Positions 14,401 through 26,390 are shown, counted from the stretch's first letter. The stretch is DNA of 64,000 nucleotides from Neodiprion pinetum (GCF_021155775.2 NC_060234.1:32299026-32363025); one strand, 5' to 3'. Notes: generated from the sequence alone by a model not told the origin. Program-made: numbers and translations.

Positions 14401-17400
14401 GTGTTGAAATTTCAACTTAAAAATCGTTACCCCGAGGAGTCATGCTCCCTGAGCGAAGATTTGGCCCAGAGTTAGAGGAGGAGATAAAGGAAGAAGTTAC
14501 AGAGAAAGAGGTAATAGACAGGGAGGGGTGGGGGGTGAAAAAAGAGAAACTTGAGCCATAAATCGGAGTTGAGCTCTTGGTGAATTGAAAAGGTCCCCGC
14601 GGCAGCTCATAGACTCGTATATGGGTGACGCGACGAGAACTCGTAGATAAAATATGGTTGTCGATTATATGATATTCATCGTTGAAAAATGGAAAAAACC
14701 ACTCTGTACGAAATGATCGTACAGATGGAGGATATGGGGGAGGGGGGTACGTAGCTTCCATGGGAGATGAAAAAAGGGAAAGAAAACGAAAGCCAATAAT
14801 AGAAAAACAACGAAAATGCCTGTCGTCGGTTTGAATAACGAAAGAGGGTGGTTACGCTGCGCTGCAGGAGTCGATTGGTCGCCCGCGTGTCAGTCGCTTT
14901 GCGGTAGAACGTGCTCAATTTAGTTTGATACTCTTTCTTTCCTCTTTTGTTTAATTTTTTTTTCTTCCTCTTTTCTCCCCTTTCTCTCTCGCTCTTTCAT
15001 TTACACAATCATCGGAGCTCATTTTTCAAACCCCATTAAATATTAACAAAAAAAAAAAAAACAATAATATGAAAATAAAAGAAAATCATCAAAGGATTTT
15101 TCAGAATTCATTCAACCGTCACGCCTCCTCACTTGATACACATACACACAGAGTAAGGATTTGTTGAATTTACCAAATATGGTATATATGGCGATCAAAT
15201 CTACCGAATGAATTATTTTTTTCCAATGAAAGAAATGTTATTTGATTGAACGAAAGAGTGACATGAACTCAATAATTTGTCTTGTTAAGCGAACTACATC
15301 TAGTTTAATTAAGAAAACATTAATTTCGCCATATTTGGTGAATTCAGCAATTTTTTTTTTTCTGTGTACATAATCCGTCCTGCACGCTGTGTTTTATTAA
15401 TCGTTGAAAACGCGGCGATTTGCCAAATTGAATTGCGATCAAGCGCGATGTATTATTATTATACGCGGCACACAAAGCGGTTATTGAAATGCATGCGAAC
15501 GAATTGAATGAATAAGTGAAAATAGTTTTGCATTTAATATGTGTATATATATAGAATACCCGTTCGTGAAAACAAATTGAGAAAAAAATTTATAATTTTC
15601 TTCCGTACGATGGCCGTACGAATTCTGTCAAATTTTCGCTTCTCTTTTTTATCTACGTATTATTTTTTTTATTGGCAATCAATATCGTGCTTTCCTCGCA
15701 GCTGTAGTACAATATCGTTCGACAATTTGATGCAATGACTGGTGTAGAGTGGACCGACCGGACGCGTATTGATCTTGGGCACGGTGCAACTCAACCGGAA
15801 ATGCTCAGTTCCAACGTCATTCCAGATTTGTGATTCAGCAAATGGTTGGTGTATGGTGGTCATAACTGTTGCCAAACAACGTGTAGCCATCCGTCCGGAA
15901 GTCGTAATAAAAGTTTACAGGTGCAGAAATCAATGTTGCCCCGCGGGAGTTGATCCGCGACATTCGTACGGAGTATGTCGTGCACGAGCACAAGTTGTCA
16001 GAACTATATGCGAATGCATGCACGCGCCCGATGATTAGAGAAGCATAATTGCGGCAAAACGTTGATGAAACAGCAACAGGAAATACAAGACGCGAGCCAA
16101 AGGCGGGAATATAACTATAAATGTACGACCGAAAGCAAGCTAATTTCGAGAAGTTTGGAGTGTTTATATCTGTGTACGAGATGTACGAGATTCCGGGGAA
16201 TTTGTACAAGCGGCTTGTTTCTCGCTTATATTACGTACATGCGAAAAGAGTAGGTAATACGGTAGTCAGCGAACGGCGACAAAATAGAGAAACACTCGAA
16301 GGGGAGTTCAAAGGCGGGCGCGTTTTAATTACTCGACGTTATAATTTTCATTAGGAAGTCACCGCGTCGTTTACCGGTCGGCAAGTATACATCCCCTCGA
16401 GAGAGCTGCAAAGTCGGCACATCTCTGCCGGTCCGTCTCACATCTTACATGTATGCACGTACATATGTACATATAATATACATTATACGCGTACGCGGGT
16501 TCAAGCTTATTGAAACACCCGGCTTAGTTATCGGTCTCTCCGATGCCCCGTACAAGGGTTAATGGTCCGATTTGAATCTGGGAAATTTTCGGGGGGATGA
16601 GACCCTTCTTTCGCGTGCCGGCGCAAGTTTTGAATTTTGATGGGCGGAGGGCCGCGCCAAGGGGTCAAAGATTGTCTCTCCGTCGGTATTCCGTGTTTAC
16701 TCGGAAGAGATAAAATCTCTTTCGACTTTGGCCACCGTCACACACCATCCCGCCCGTAATATACCCTGTACACTTATACGGACAGGTGCCTTGCCTGCCC
16801 TGCCTGCCCATGCCGTCTCGGTTTACGTTCTCGCGTCACGTCGAGCTTTCTCGGCCGCGCGGCACGCGTATATATATTTCTTGAGCGACCCCAGCCATAC
16901 CCACCCCGGAAGTGTATCATCGTCGAGCTTTTCGCACCTCCGAGGAAAGTCCGACGTCTCTTATTGTTTAGACGGCGCATTACCGAGCGATGAAACCATA
17001 AAGGAACATATCACCAGATTAGATCGACGCGGACGGGGGGATGACGCCGAGATAGGGAGGGGGGGAGCTCGGGGCTTTCAAATTCTGATTTTCTCCCACG
17101 AACGTGCGAGCGATCGTTACATCCTCCATTATCCGTGTTTTCATCATTTTCAGTTTACGCATTGACGCTGCAATTTGAAGGGCGATTCCTCCCGCGTCTG
17201 GATTTGACAGTATTTTATCTCGTACCGACCCTGCTCCCAGGGTGATGGTCAACGAGTGGATCGACGCGGGTAATTGACTCAAATCGCTCACGATCGCTCG
17301 GTGCTCAAACCTCCGGCGTGTTCCGAGCGCCAGTTGCGCGATTAAACAGGCCTTCGGCATCGGCGCTCTAATTGAATGATGTATTTTTGAAACGTCGTTG

Positions 17401-17876
17401 TTATCCCTGATTATCGGGAAGTTCACCGCTGACGTTGGATGATACAGTTATGCGGTAATGCACGGTTGCACCGTAACGAACAGCCTCGCGTCGTCGGCGG
17501 AACGTCGTCTCGTTGCGATTCGAGTCGGACACGAAATATCTGTCCGTATTTTACTTCTTTCATTTCGATCCAGTTCTGTTTTTCGACGATCGGCGTCTTG
17601 GTTTTGAACCGTGATTTTTCTTTCGACAATACGATAAGCCGCGCGTATTATTTAATTAAGGTGTAGCGTAGGGTGCAGGCGGGTATTGAATGACGGCTAT
17701 TTTTCCGGTCGGCCAAATAGAGCCTCCGGATTCCTGCGGGGCCGGATGGATTGGAGGAAACGATCGTCTCTGTTGTGCGAAGGAGCGTAAGGGATGCTGA
17801 GGGATGCAATTGAAGGGTAAGAAAAGGTCGGGGGATTCTTTTGACGGGCGAACGCGGAAGGAGATAATGCGCTTAC
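5428..17876 (-). other. beat intron 1 (12.4 kb)
   Basis: The intron runs from the GTAAGC donor after the signal-peptide exon to the TTCCAG acceptor of the Ig exon. Its phase is 1. Long first introns are usual in Beat genes and often carry regulatory DNA. No further Ig-like exon was found inside it. It contains the MITE-like element at 15146-15367 and several AT-rich stretches. Open frames inside it (for example 7626-7985 minus, 8227-8634 plus, 9875-10336 plus) resemble no family I know and are of the length expected by chance. Confidence 0.8.
15146..15367. mobile_element. MITE-like element with terminal inverted repeats
   Basis: The two ends are inverted copies of each other. Each starts ACACAGA, followed after 8 bases (left) or 10 bases (right, mostly A) by TTGYTGAATTYACCAAATATGG, which matches at 20 of 22 positions. 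The terminal inverted repeat is about 37-39 bp. The interior is about 145 bp, AT-rich and without a coding frame, and has a weaker subterminal inverted match. The size, terminal repeats and lack of coding capacity fit a non-autonomous DNA transposon. No clear target-site duplication is visible, so the exact ends and superfamily are uncertain. It sits in the first intron of beat, about 2.5 kb from exon 1. Confidence 0.7.
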
Positions 17877-17949
17877 CCGTAGCAGCCGAAAGTAGGAACA
17901 ACGGCGCGTAGAAGAGTTGAAATCTTCGGAGAGCCGCGAGACTTTTCAT
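17877..17949 (-). CDS. Beaten path (Beat) family protein, exon 1: signal peptide
   Basis: The exon encodes the N terminus of the Beat protein: 24 codons plus the first base of a Gly codon. The peptide has a basic start (MKSLAALRR), a hydrophobic core (FQLFYAPLFLLSAAT) and a small-residue end, as expected for a secretory signal peptide. The start codon has an insect-like context, CGAAAACCATGAAA. The donor GG|GTAAGC leaves one base, and the Ig exon at 5427 supplies GA, giving GGA. This exact phase match and the shared strand are the evidence for joining exons 12.4 kb apart. Together the two exons give 93 residues: signal peptide, short linker, and the start of the first Ig domain. The signal peptide alone is not family-specific, so the link is inferred. 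A poly(A) run lies 27 bases upstream of the start codon. Confidence 0.82.
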
Positions 17950-17976
17950 GGTTTTCGTATTTTTGTTTGATTATTC

Positions 17977-18001
17977 TTTTTTTTTTTTTTTTTTTTTTTT
18001 T
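17977..18001 (-). repeat. (T)25 tract, poly(A) in the beat leader
   Basis: Twenty-five thymines on the plus strand, read as 25 adenines on the beat strand, end 27 bases before the beat start codon. No splice acceptor with a pyrimidine tract lies between the tract and the ATG. If transcription starts upstream, the tract would therefore be in the mature 5' leader. Confidence 0.9.
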
Positions 18002-18017
18002 ATTTTTATTTAGTATG

Positions 18018-18023
18018 TTTATA
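18018..18023 (-). promoter_or_regulatory. TATA-box candidate upstream of beat
   Basis: The beat strand reads CTATAAAC here, about 70 bases before the start codon. A start site about 30 bases downstream would fall inside the poly(A) tract and give a leader of about 40 bases. The motif is short and could be chance; a CpG-rich start region further upstream is the alternative. Confidence 0.25.
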
Positions 18024-18379
18024 GAGATCCGATCACAGAATCATTGTCACCACTTGGTTAGTGTCGTTGGTTCGACGAACTCCGGCGGGACCATGCAGCA
18101 GCAGCAGTGGCGAAGGTGAAAATAATAGTCACTAATTGCGTAGGCCGCAAAATAACCGGGATTTTGATTTTGCGTGGTGGGGTTGTGGGGTTGGAGGGGG
18201 ACGCGGGCGTGCGGAATAAGTTTAGTGCGAATTCGAGTTCCGAAATAATAACTACTTCCACATCCGAAATCGAGGGCCAGTCTTCCCTCGTTCGAGGGTC
18301 AGCCGCCTCGAGATGGGGGGTTCGATGTCACGGTGTTTGCAACTTTCACGTTATACGAATGCGACGGTGCGATTTCTGA

Positions 18380-18880
18380 AAAAAAAACGAACGATCTCTC
18401 CGCGGGGGCGTCGGGACGCGTCGTCGCTCGTAAACTAAGTCGCACTCGGCGTTCGCGCCGAGACTGAGCTCCCGCCGGTGGCGCGACTATCTTGCGTCGA
18501 CGCCGAAATATTCGGCCATTTTGGCGTCGCGACGCGGCCTCCGATCGCTGCGCGAAACACTCACGTCCGACCGAGTGATTGATTGGCGTGGAAGCTCAGT
18601 GACTGATTGAATCTTTTTTATACACATTTCGATATTGATATCAGTCACGGGCCTCTCCATGAATAAATACGCCGGGCCCGTCGAGCGGTCGAACGGCCGA
18701 ACCGTCGAACCGTCGAACCGTTGACGAGGACCGGCCCGCCGGCCACGCTCCTTTCATCCTCAAGTAGCCACTTGCCAAACGAGGGTTGCCAAATGTCGAA
18801 CTTGAACGCTCGTCAACGCGTCAAACCACCCGGCCAAGACACGATCCCCTTCCCTCGTCGGCGATACGTACCAATTTCCA
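18380..18880 (-). promoter_or_regulatory. CpG-dense block, possible beat promoter region
   Basis: About 500 bases just upstream of beat exon 1 are markedly richer in CpG and GC than their surroundings. The block contains a perfect 7-bp hairpin with a TTCG loop at 18445-18462 and an 8-bp tandem repeat at 18680-18719. Its position fits a promoter or untranslated first exon of beat, but no defined core element is seen. A start of an unseen plus-strand transcript is equally possible. Confidence 0.35.
18680..18719. repeat. 8-bp tandem repeat (GTCGAACC)5
   Basis: Five copies of an 8-mer with consensus GTCGAACC are tandemly arranged; the first three copies carry one or two substitutions. It lies in the CpG-dense block upstream of beat. 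Confidence 0.8.
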
Positions 18881-20728
18881 ACTGAACGAGCGAATACGTA
18901 ATATCGATACGCTCGTATCACGAATATATGAATAGTTTCACCAATTGTTCATTGCAACGCACCTCTGGTCATGCTGTATAGTAACCAAATACCTACATTT
19001 GACCCATTTTCCATTTTCACCCCAAATTGAAATTTGACAATTATTGGAAAATTTTTCCTTTTTTCCAATTGTCTTGAATTTCAGGAATGTGTATCGTTTC
19101 TGTCAAATTCTACGACTTTGAAGTTCAAGAATTTTAATTGGTTTCAGGAAAGTTGCAATACTGTAGGTGCCGTGAATTTGTTTTGTAAGATTTACAGTAA
19201 AACTCAGATATTGCCAGTAAGTCTGAGCTTAGTCGGACAAAGTTGAGAGGACGCGTCGGTGAAACTGAAAACTTTTGATTTCTGTCAAATTTTAACTACA
19301 TATTGGTACATACGATTACAAAAATGTATTATTTTTCCGCCTGTACGGATTGATTATATTCGACAATTTCTTAGATATTCTTTTTCTATAATAAAAATTT
19401 GATACAAATTCAAAATTATCCCGGTAGCGTAGACAAGAAAAGTTGGCATCCAATTTGCAATCTTATAATCAGTCGTCAAAATAAACCATTCATTTGAACC
19501 AACGTTTCAGAATTTACCAAATATATACAATCAATCCGAATAGACAAACAAATATACACTTTATGAAACTTCATTTGATGTCAGTTGGAAAAGCTTATAA
19601 TTTCACTGACACGCTCGCTCGAGTTGAAGAGGCCTAATTGTGTACAGGTATATTTTGAATAGAAGAAAATATGGATAATAAGACGCACTGTACAACACGA
19701 CGTAATATCAATAATCAATAAGTAGGTGAAAAAATGACTCAAGTTGAAGTGCAATTGCAAAAAAATAAAAAACACGTCTCGACTACAAACAGATTCAAAC
19801 CCGTTATCGGGACAGAATGGCGAAGCAAGTTACAGCCTTGAAAGGATGACTCACCTGAAATTGATGACATGTATCGTGAAAATTCAACCGCACCACTAGT
19901 GCAAAGTTTCGATCGAGAACACTAAAATGGTCACATGTCATGAACACTTGGTCCAACAGTGACAGAGTTACAACTTCACTTCCCGCCGCTGCGGTCACTG
20001 TACTTCACAACAATGCTTGCATCCACAGTACATAAAGCGAGAAACAACAAACGGCTGATTGTACCGCGTTCCGTTTGATACACCGTATGTTTTTCTATCA
20101 GAGAATTTGAAACAGACTACACTCGATAATTCAATTCCATTTGCCGCTGACGAGCGTTGGACTCCATTGACGCTATACGAGATGATTTGCTACAGAGTTC
20201 CAGTTCGTCTATCACTTCGGATTACCCTTTACACATTAAGTCGATTAAGTTCGTACCTCGTGTTCACCGTCATTGGAACAAATAATACGGCTGGAGAATT
20301 TTTTGAAAGTTTTTTTTTCCTTCTCTTTTCCCAACTTTTGACTCGGACGGTAAGGCCGGTTTATCCATGAGGGAACGATCAGACGACTCTAGCTGAAACA
20401 GAATTAAATCGAAATCTGTCTTGGGTGCTGGCGAACGCGCCAATCAGATATGGAAATCGGGCCAGTTCGCTTGACTGACGGCGTTTGACTCGCCTCCTTC
20501 GAAACTCGAGGAGAAAAGTTCGTTTCCTTTCCTGCGGCAGCTATAAGGACGGGGGGTTTCGTGCGCCACGTCTTTCTTGGCCAAAGTCCCCCGCGAGATG
20601 TACGACCTGGTTCTTTGCGGAGCCGAGAGACTCCGGAAACGTTGAAAAACAATGCATCCGCAACGGGCGAGCCGTGGTATTGAATTTTCTAAAACATTTT
20701 TCTTCCTCACCGCAGTGGCGTCGCTCTC

Positions 20729-20749
20729 CGATTCCCATTCCCATTCCCA
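20729..20749. repeat. (ATTCCC)3 hexamer repeat
   Basis: Three copies of ATTCCC lie in a pyrimidine-rich stretch. Confidence 0.8.
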
Positions 20750-21260
20750 CTTTTCACTCCTTTCTTCTCGCTCCTACGAATTATAAGATATACCTATACG
20801 TATGTGGGGATGGCTCGGAGGTGAGAAAACAGCCGCACTCTGTACTAATTACGAAGCCAGCGGAGCTTGACGGTTCGCTCCTTTTTATACCCTCTCCTGA
20901 CGCCTTGAGATAATTCACCTGTATCCGTAACGCTATCCTGCGTTTTGTAATGGTCTATAATGTGTTGCTAAAATTACGCGACACCTCTGGAAAACGCGGC
21001 TTTTTTACATCGGCACACTTTTTTTTCAGTGTATAGAAAGGTGTTTTATTGGAAATTTAATTCCGTAAATTCGTTTCGTAAATTTCATTCCCAACAGCTG
21101 TAACAATTACGACTGAATTATTAAAGCTTAGGGTATTTGTCAAGATTCAAGTTTTAGACGTGAAATAATACAGACAGCTGGCAACTTGGTCAAAGTTACT
21201 ACGCCAGTTGTACTCGTAAGACATTTGACAGGAGAAACCCAGAGCTGCCGTCAAAGAAAC

Positions 21261-21316
21261 AAGATGGCCACTGACGCGCTTGGAATTTCATTTCAGCTGT
21301 ACGATCATTTTTTACA
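21261..21316 (+). repeat. Dispersed repeat, copy A
   Basis: This segment resembles 31539-31597 on the same strand. Shared blocks in the same order are ATGGCCAC, GCTTGGAATTT, TACGATCA and TTTACA, separated by short differing spacers. By eye about three quarters of the positions agree. It is probably a fragment of an old interspersed repeat; the family is unknown. Confidence 0.45.
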
Positions 21317-22423
21317 CTTACCCATCATCGAAAGCCGTTCCAAGTGAAACAAGATGACGGCAAGAAGAGTTCAGCCACAATTTCGCCTTCGAAAACTGGA
21401 AATATGCGTTGGATTACAGACGCGATTGAGTATCGCGAGGGGATTTTTTATCGAAGCCACAATAGCAATATCGAACCGTTTTCCCATCCCGGCTTGTTAT
21501 ACCCTAACTTGATCTTCGGTAAGCGAGTAAAACGAGGCCGTACGTAAATACGTAGACGTCTGAACGCACCCGTCATAGGAATTTAAGGAGAAAGAAGGGC
21601 GCGGACGGGGTGTCTCGTAGGCCCACATTTATCCCTGGGGTCCATATCGATGAGCAGGAAGTTGAATGGGTCTCATTCACGGCGAATGGATGGGCAAGGC
21701 GACGCGCCGATAGCGGGAATCGAAACACGCACCCTTTCAGATTGCGAGGGTCGGTCAAGTGTCGGAAATTTCGAGATTCGGCACTGCGGTAGGTATACCT
21801 ATGTACCTGGCTACGAAGGGCTGAAAACTCCCCCGATATCAAATCAATATTTTTCAATCAACGATCGTGAATAACGCCCACAACTTTACTCGGCATCGAA
21901 CGTTCCGCGGTGTCTCGGAAGTCCAAAGGTCGGGTAGAAATTTTTTTCCAAACGCGTTAGACGCTGATCGTTATACCGTGTACGAGATGCCGCGTACAAT
22001 AAACTCATGGAAATGTATACCTATAGGCACGGATACCCAGCCGACATGTGCTGTATCATTTACAAAGGTACTAACTCCGTTACATATTTTACTCGAACCT
22101 GCAAACTTTGGAGAGCTACCGTGCGGAGAATAAGAATTTTCCAAGGAAGATTCGTCGAAGATTGAAGATACGAAAGTAGAACATGGTTAGGAACTTTCAT
22201 CCCCGAATGTAGAGGGCCTACATATACACCGTCGCGTCCCGTTTACGTCGTAAAATATATACACGGGTGATTTCCGTTCTGGTGTTAGGTAAGCACGGAT
22301 AAAATTTCGGACGAAAAATCCCTATAGGCGTGATCCCAGGCGAACGGATTCCCGTCGCTGTATTTCTCCCCATTATTCCAGGATAAAATTATAGTAAGAA
22401 TAACAATAGTAAACGAAGACATG

Positions 22424-22444
22424 AAAAAAAAAAAAAAAAAAAAA
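22424..22444. repeat. (A)21 homopolymer
   Basis: Twenty-one adenines are followed by an AAT/GAT-rich stretch. It could be the tail of an old retroposed sequence, but no source is recognisable. Confidence 0.85.
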
Positions 22445-25400
22445 TTACAAAACGTCAATAATAACTATAATGACGATAATAATGATAATTCGCGATAAAA
22501 TACCCCAGCAATTATTTCTGCAATGGAAGAAAGAAGAAAAGGTAAAGAAAGCCAAGCAGTAGCGCTGGGAGGGACAGGTGATGATGAATGAATTGGATAA
22601 CGAAATGTTTTCTTAATAACGTTTAGTGCAGATATTATCACAGGTGGCCGTAGGAAGGTGAAAGCAATATTCAAGACTGGGCGACCTCTCGGTTCGGTTG
22701 GAAAAAATGAAGATATTTGGCGTTTAAATTTTGACCTGCTCCGCGGGCCGACAGCAGAGCGGGGTTCAATCGGTAGTTTCGGGAGTGGCGGTGGTGCGAG
22801 TTGGATTAGCCCCGAGGGTGAATCGAAATAATGAACAGGGAAACGAGATCCGACCATCATACTTCGTAATTTCACGCGTCACCTAAAACGAAGGCGAAGC
22901 TCTTCTCGACGAAGACACCATCAAGACTCGGTAGACTCGGGATCTTCTGAAGCCTCGAGGGGTTTTCAGTGGCAGGGCAATAACGCGCCGACTCTAAAGA
23001 ATACCCACGATGAATATTCATTTGAGTTATTTGAATTTCACCTTCAATTTTTCACCTTTAATTTTATACCTTTAAGCTGTGGCACCGCCACCGTCACACC
23101 TAATACCCCGTTCGTCGAATCACCCCCTACTCGATTTGCAGTAACGGCTATAGTTGACTTTCATTTCAAAGAAGTAATCAGGGATTAAAAACACTGCATA
23201 GGACATCGCGGTGGAATGAATTTTCTATGAGAAATTATTTAAGGGCTCTCCGAAAGTTTTCGACATTAATGTGTAATACATAAATTCGTAGTTTCAATCA
23301 TACGTATACAATTAGACACGGGCAGTCGTACTTGATGCAACCGGAAATGCTTACCGCAGTACCGCGGTGAAGTAAAATATCATACTTGAAGTATTTCACT
23401 AATTGAATGACTACAGAAAACACAAAACTGAAGAAAAATCACTCGCAATATTCCAAGTGAAATTAACGCCTTACTAGCTGCTATATTTCAGGGATGAAGT
23501 ATTTGCGCCGGCCTGAAAATTTTTCAAACAGTCCTCGAAGAGGTATTATTATATCTAATCATAGAGGTACCCGTGAATTGTCATGCGGTGATTCCGCTTA
23601 AAGTTGGCAGCCATTTCAAGATACGCGAGTGCAGTCGACGAGATTCAAGATTATACCCACCTAGTCATAAAATTGTAAGATCACGGGTTAGTTGCCCCGT
23701 AAACCGAGATATTGGATATTGATCATTGTCCATTTGCCATTAAACTCTAACTTTCGCTTTATTCTTCTGAGCTATGACGTTTTACGGTGCACATTATACG
23801 TTTTCAGTATTACAAAAGGGCTGCTTAAGCTGATTACCTGGCTCCAACCACTCACTTCAGTCTCTAGTTCCCTGGCAATGCTTGCAGGTGCTTAAATTGC
23901 AACGTTTAAGAGTATTTGCGTACCAGCGTGCTTACCCACGTACCTGTTTATGTAAAACCGATTAGCTTTCGAGTTGTTTTCCTCATTATACTTGTTTAAG
24001 GTGGAATTACTGTGCTGGCTGTCAAACTCCATTCAAAACGACAAGTCACAAGGCAAGTCACAAAAGTTGCGTTAAACTATCAATGACGAGGCTGAAAAGC
24101 GCGATTCTGTGTACTGTCGAATAAACGGTAGATGGTACGATTTTTACAACGGCAGCAATCATGGAATATTTTTTATCAACAGTTTGTAAGGATATCAGTA
24201 TTGTGAAAAATCTTACCTTGGTAGATGAGATGATGTCTCCTCGGAAAGAGGCCAAATTGAGTTTTTCCACTTTTTAACATCTTTAAAATAAGTAATTCAA
24301 ACAAGTTTGTTTTACGTCTTCGAGCCAGACGTAAATTTATTTTTCCTATATAAACCTCGAGATCTCTGAAATAATGTTTACATATAAGTTGAAATTTTTG
24401 TTCCCATTCCGTACTTTCTGTGAATTGAATCAGCGACGCAACTAAGAAGCTGAAAAATTCAATTTCAATTAAAGTATTTCAGGTACTGAAATGAGGAAAG
24501 AGTGAAAAGTTTAAAAGGAATCCGTTAATCAGATTTCCACTGGAATTTTGGGAATGACCGAGGTGATGAACCTAACTCCGGATTCTGACGCCTAACACCG
24601 GGCATCCTTACCTTGGCACGACTCGTCGGGCCGTCGGAACGTCGGAAAGCATAATCCGTGATTCAATATTCTCAAAGCAAGATGAAAAGCGTTCAGTCTT
24701 TTGTACGCGTAAATATGCTGTTTCCTAATACATACATACACTCGTGTACACGGAGGGGTCATTTATTATGACAAGCTCAGACGAGTATAATTAAGTTGTC
24801 GTGTTTGAACTTATTTTTTTCTTCTCCCTCACTTGTTTCTTGCTCATCTCATCGTCGGCTGTATTACGATCTCGTTACATAATATTCTTCTCGTTTCTGC
24901 TTCTGCACCGTAACGAGATTCGAACGACGCGACGCTTCTGTTATACTTGTGCATTTATGCATGTATCTATGTCCGTGTGCACGTATACGTATACCTTCGA
25001 GACATTTAACAAACACTCCTAAAACATTGAGCAACGCATAATAAAGTTGGTTTAACGAATTTGCTCGCATTAAGCATCACACAAACTCACACAAGCACAC
25101 ACACGTATATATAACATTCCTACCTACTAGTTCACCCCAGAGTTGTGGTTGCAACGGAAGTTTAAACTGATGCAGTGCTGAGTGACGTATCGGGTTACTG
25201 CACCGAACATCACTGCGAGGAGTATGATGAACTCTTGAAACGTGAAAATAAGGATATGAACGCTACCCGCATTCGCTCACTGATCGTTTAGAAGCGGTAC
25301 ATTTGTCACATTTTCTTTTTTCCTCCTTGAATTTAAAGTTAGGTACATTTAGAGTAGCATTTGTACAGATGAATCGAACAATCTTACGGAAATTTTTTTT

Positions 25401-25931
25401 TCGCAGAATTACACGAGTTGTAGAGTTCAAATCTGACTCGGATTTCAGAATTAGACACGGTCTGAGATTATTTTTTCAATAGGCATCTCGGAGGGCGTGA
25501 AAGGTTTTTGCCAAATCGGTGGAATCGGAATTCCAGTTTTATCGATTGACCTGAAAGCCAGATGAAGTTCCGTGCGATTCGACCGTACGAGGCGTGAGGG
25601 GCTCGACGATTTGTACGGACGACAAATAAAATGACTCTCGCATTGCTGCGTGATATTTTGTAGTAAAAGTAAATTTTATAAAGTTCAAAACAACAATTAA
25701 TTCTTTTTTGAGTATTCGTAAAATGTTACACTTCGAACGTACCAATATCGTATTTATATAAGAATCTAAGTAATATTGTGTACCTCAGTTTTAGCTTACG
25801 TATAACGTGTTAATACGTATACCTATACATCACTACATCACGGTATACATGTATATAATCGTATCTACTATATATAATGTACATAATGTATATAATGTAT
25901 ATATAAACTCCGTACGAATGTATCAACATTC

Positions 25932-25937
25932 TTTATT
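25932..25937 (-). terminator. Poly(A) signal candidate for ATG16
   Basis: The minus strand reads AATAAA here, 360 bases past the ATG16 stop codon. It is the first AATAAA I see after the stop, which makes it the natural cleavage signal candidate. The surroundings are AT-rich, as expected for a 3' end. Confidence 0.55.
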
Positions 25938-26296
25938 TTAATTTGTATTTTTAAATTTAATTTGTTTGTTGCTGGCGAAATTTGTTTGTAAATTTACTGT
26001 GCTTCGTTCGTATCTTAAAAATTAAACGATCCTGTTACTGTATATCAGACTCACTGAAACATGTATAATACAAATAGCAATTTGACCAAACCGTAGAGCT
26101 GCCTTTTTAGCGTCAAAGTATATCCTTCTAGCTGGCTCTGTGCATTTGCGTAGACATGAAATCAGGGAACTTGTTCAGTTCGAGGGCAGGATTCCTCCTG
26201 TGAAAATATACCCACATTTCCACCCACCCTCGGAATATAAATTTGATTTTCACGCTCCTTGGCACCTCCAGTTCGTATTCAAGGCGAATAATCCTG
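25938..26296 (-). other. Probable ATG16 3' untranslated region
   Basis: About 360 bases separate the stop codon of the last ATG16 exon from the AATAAA candidate. The far half is AT-rich. No conserved element was recognised. Confidence 0.5.
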
Positions 26297-26390
26297 TCAC
26301 ACGTCGCCCCAAATGGTCGCCTGCTTGGTCCTGTCTACGGAGGCGAGGTACGTTCCCTGAGGATGCCACGCGACCGCCGTCACCGACGAC
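26297..26390 (-). CDS. ATG16L1: ATG16 (ATG16L1-like), terminal exon: last WD40 blade
   Basis: The last coding exon has 94 nt: one base completing a Thr codon, 30 codons, and TGA. It encodes SSVTAVAWHPQGTYLASVD, then RTKQATIWGDV, which is the final WD-type blade and the short C-terminal tail typical of ATG16. The acceptor is GTCCTCAG|G. The previous exon (31823-31969) ends in AC, so the join gives ACG, Thr, in the expected KDHT-SSV context. ATG16 uses its N terminus to bind ATG5 and dimerise. The C-terminal propeller recruits partners and is needed for some non-canonical Atg8 lipidation. Confidence 0.95.

Larger units (their letters stand above)
18881..25931. other. Unassigned region between ATG16 3' end and beat 5' end
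   Basis: About 7 kb between two minus-strand genes. No recognisable protein or RNA gene is seen. It contains a poly(A) run at 22424-22444, an ATTCCC repeat at 20729-20749, one copy of a dispersed repeat at 21261-21316, and an exon-like open segment on the minus strand at 19855-19997. It should hold beat upstream regulatory DNA and any 5' untranslated exons. Confidence 0.6.

Noticed and set aside
19510..19527. 15-base match (GAATTTACCAAATAT) to the inner part of the MITE terminal repeat
   Set aside because: A single 15-mer match is expected by chance in a window of this size, and the flanks do not match the element.
24217..24273. Short minus-strand frame ending at an AAG|GTAAGA donor
   Set aside because: Only about 20 codons, with no acceptor and no recognisable peptide. 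Isolated donor matches are common.
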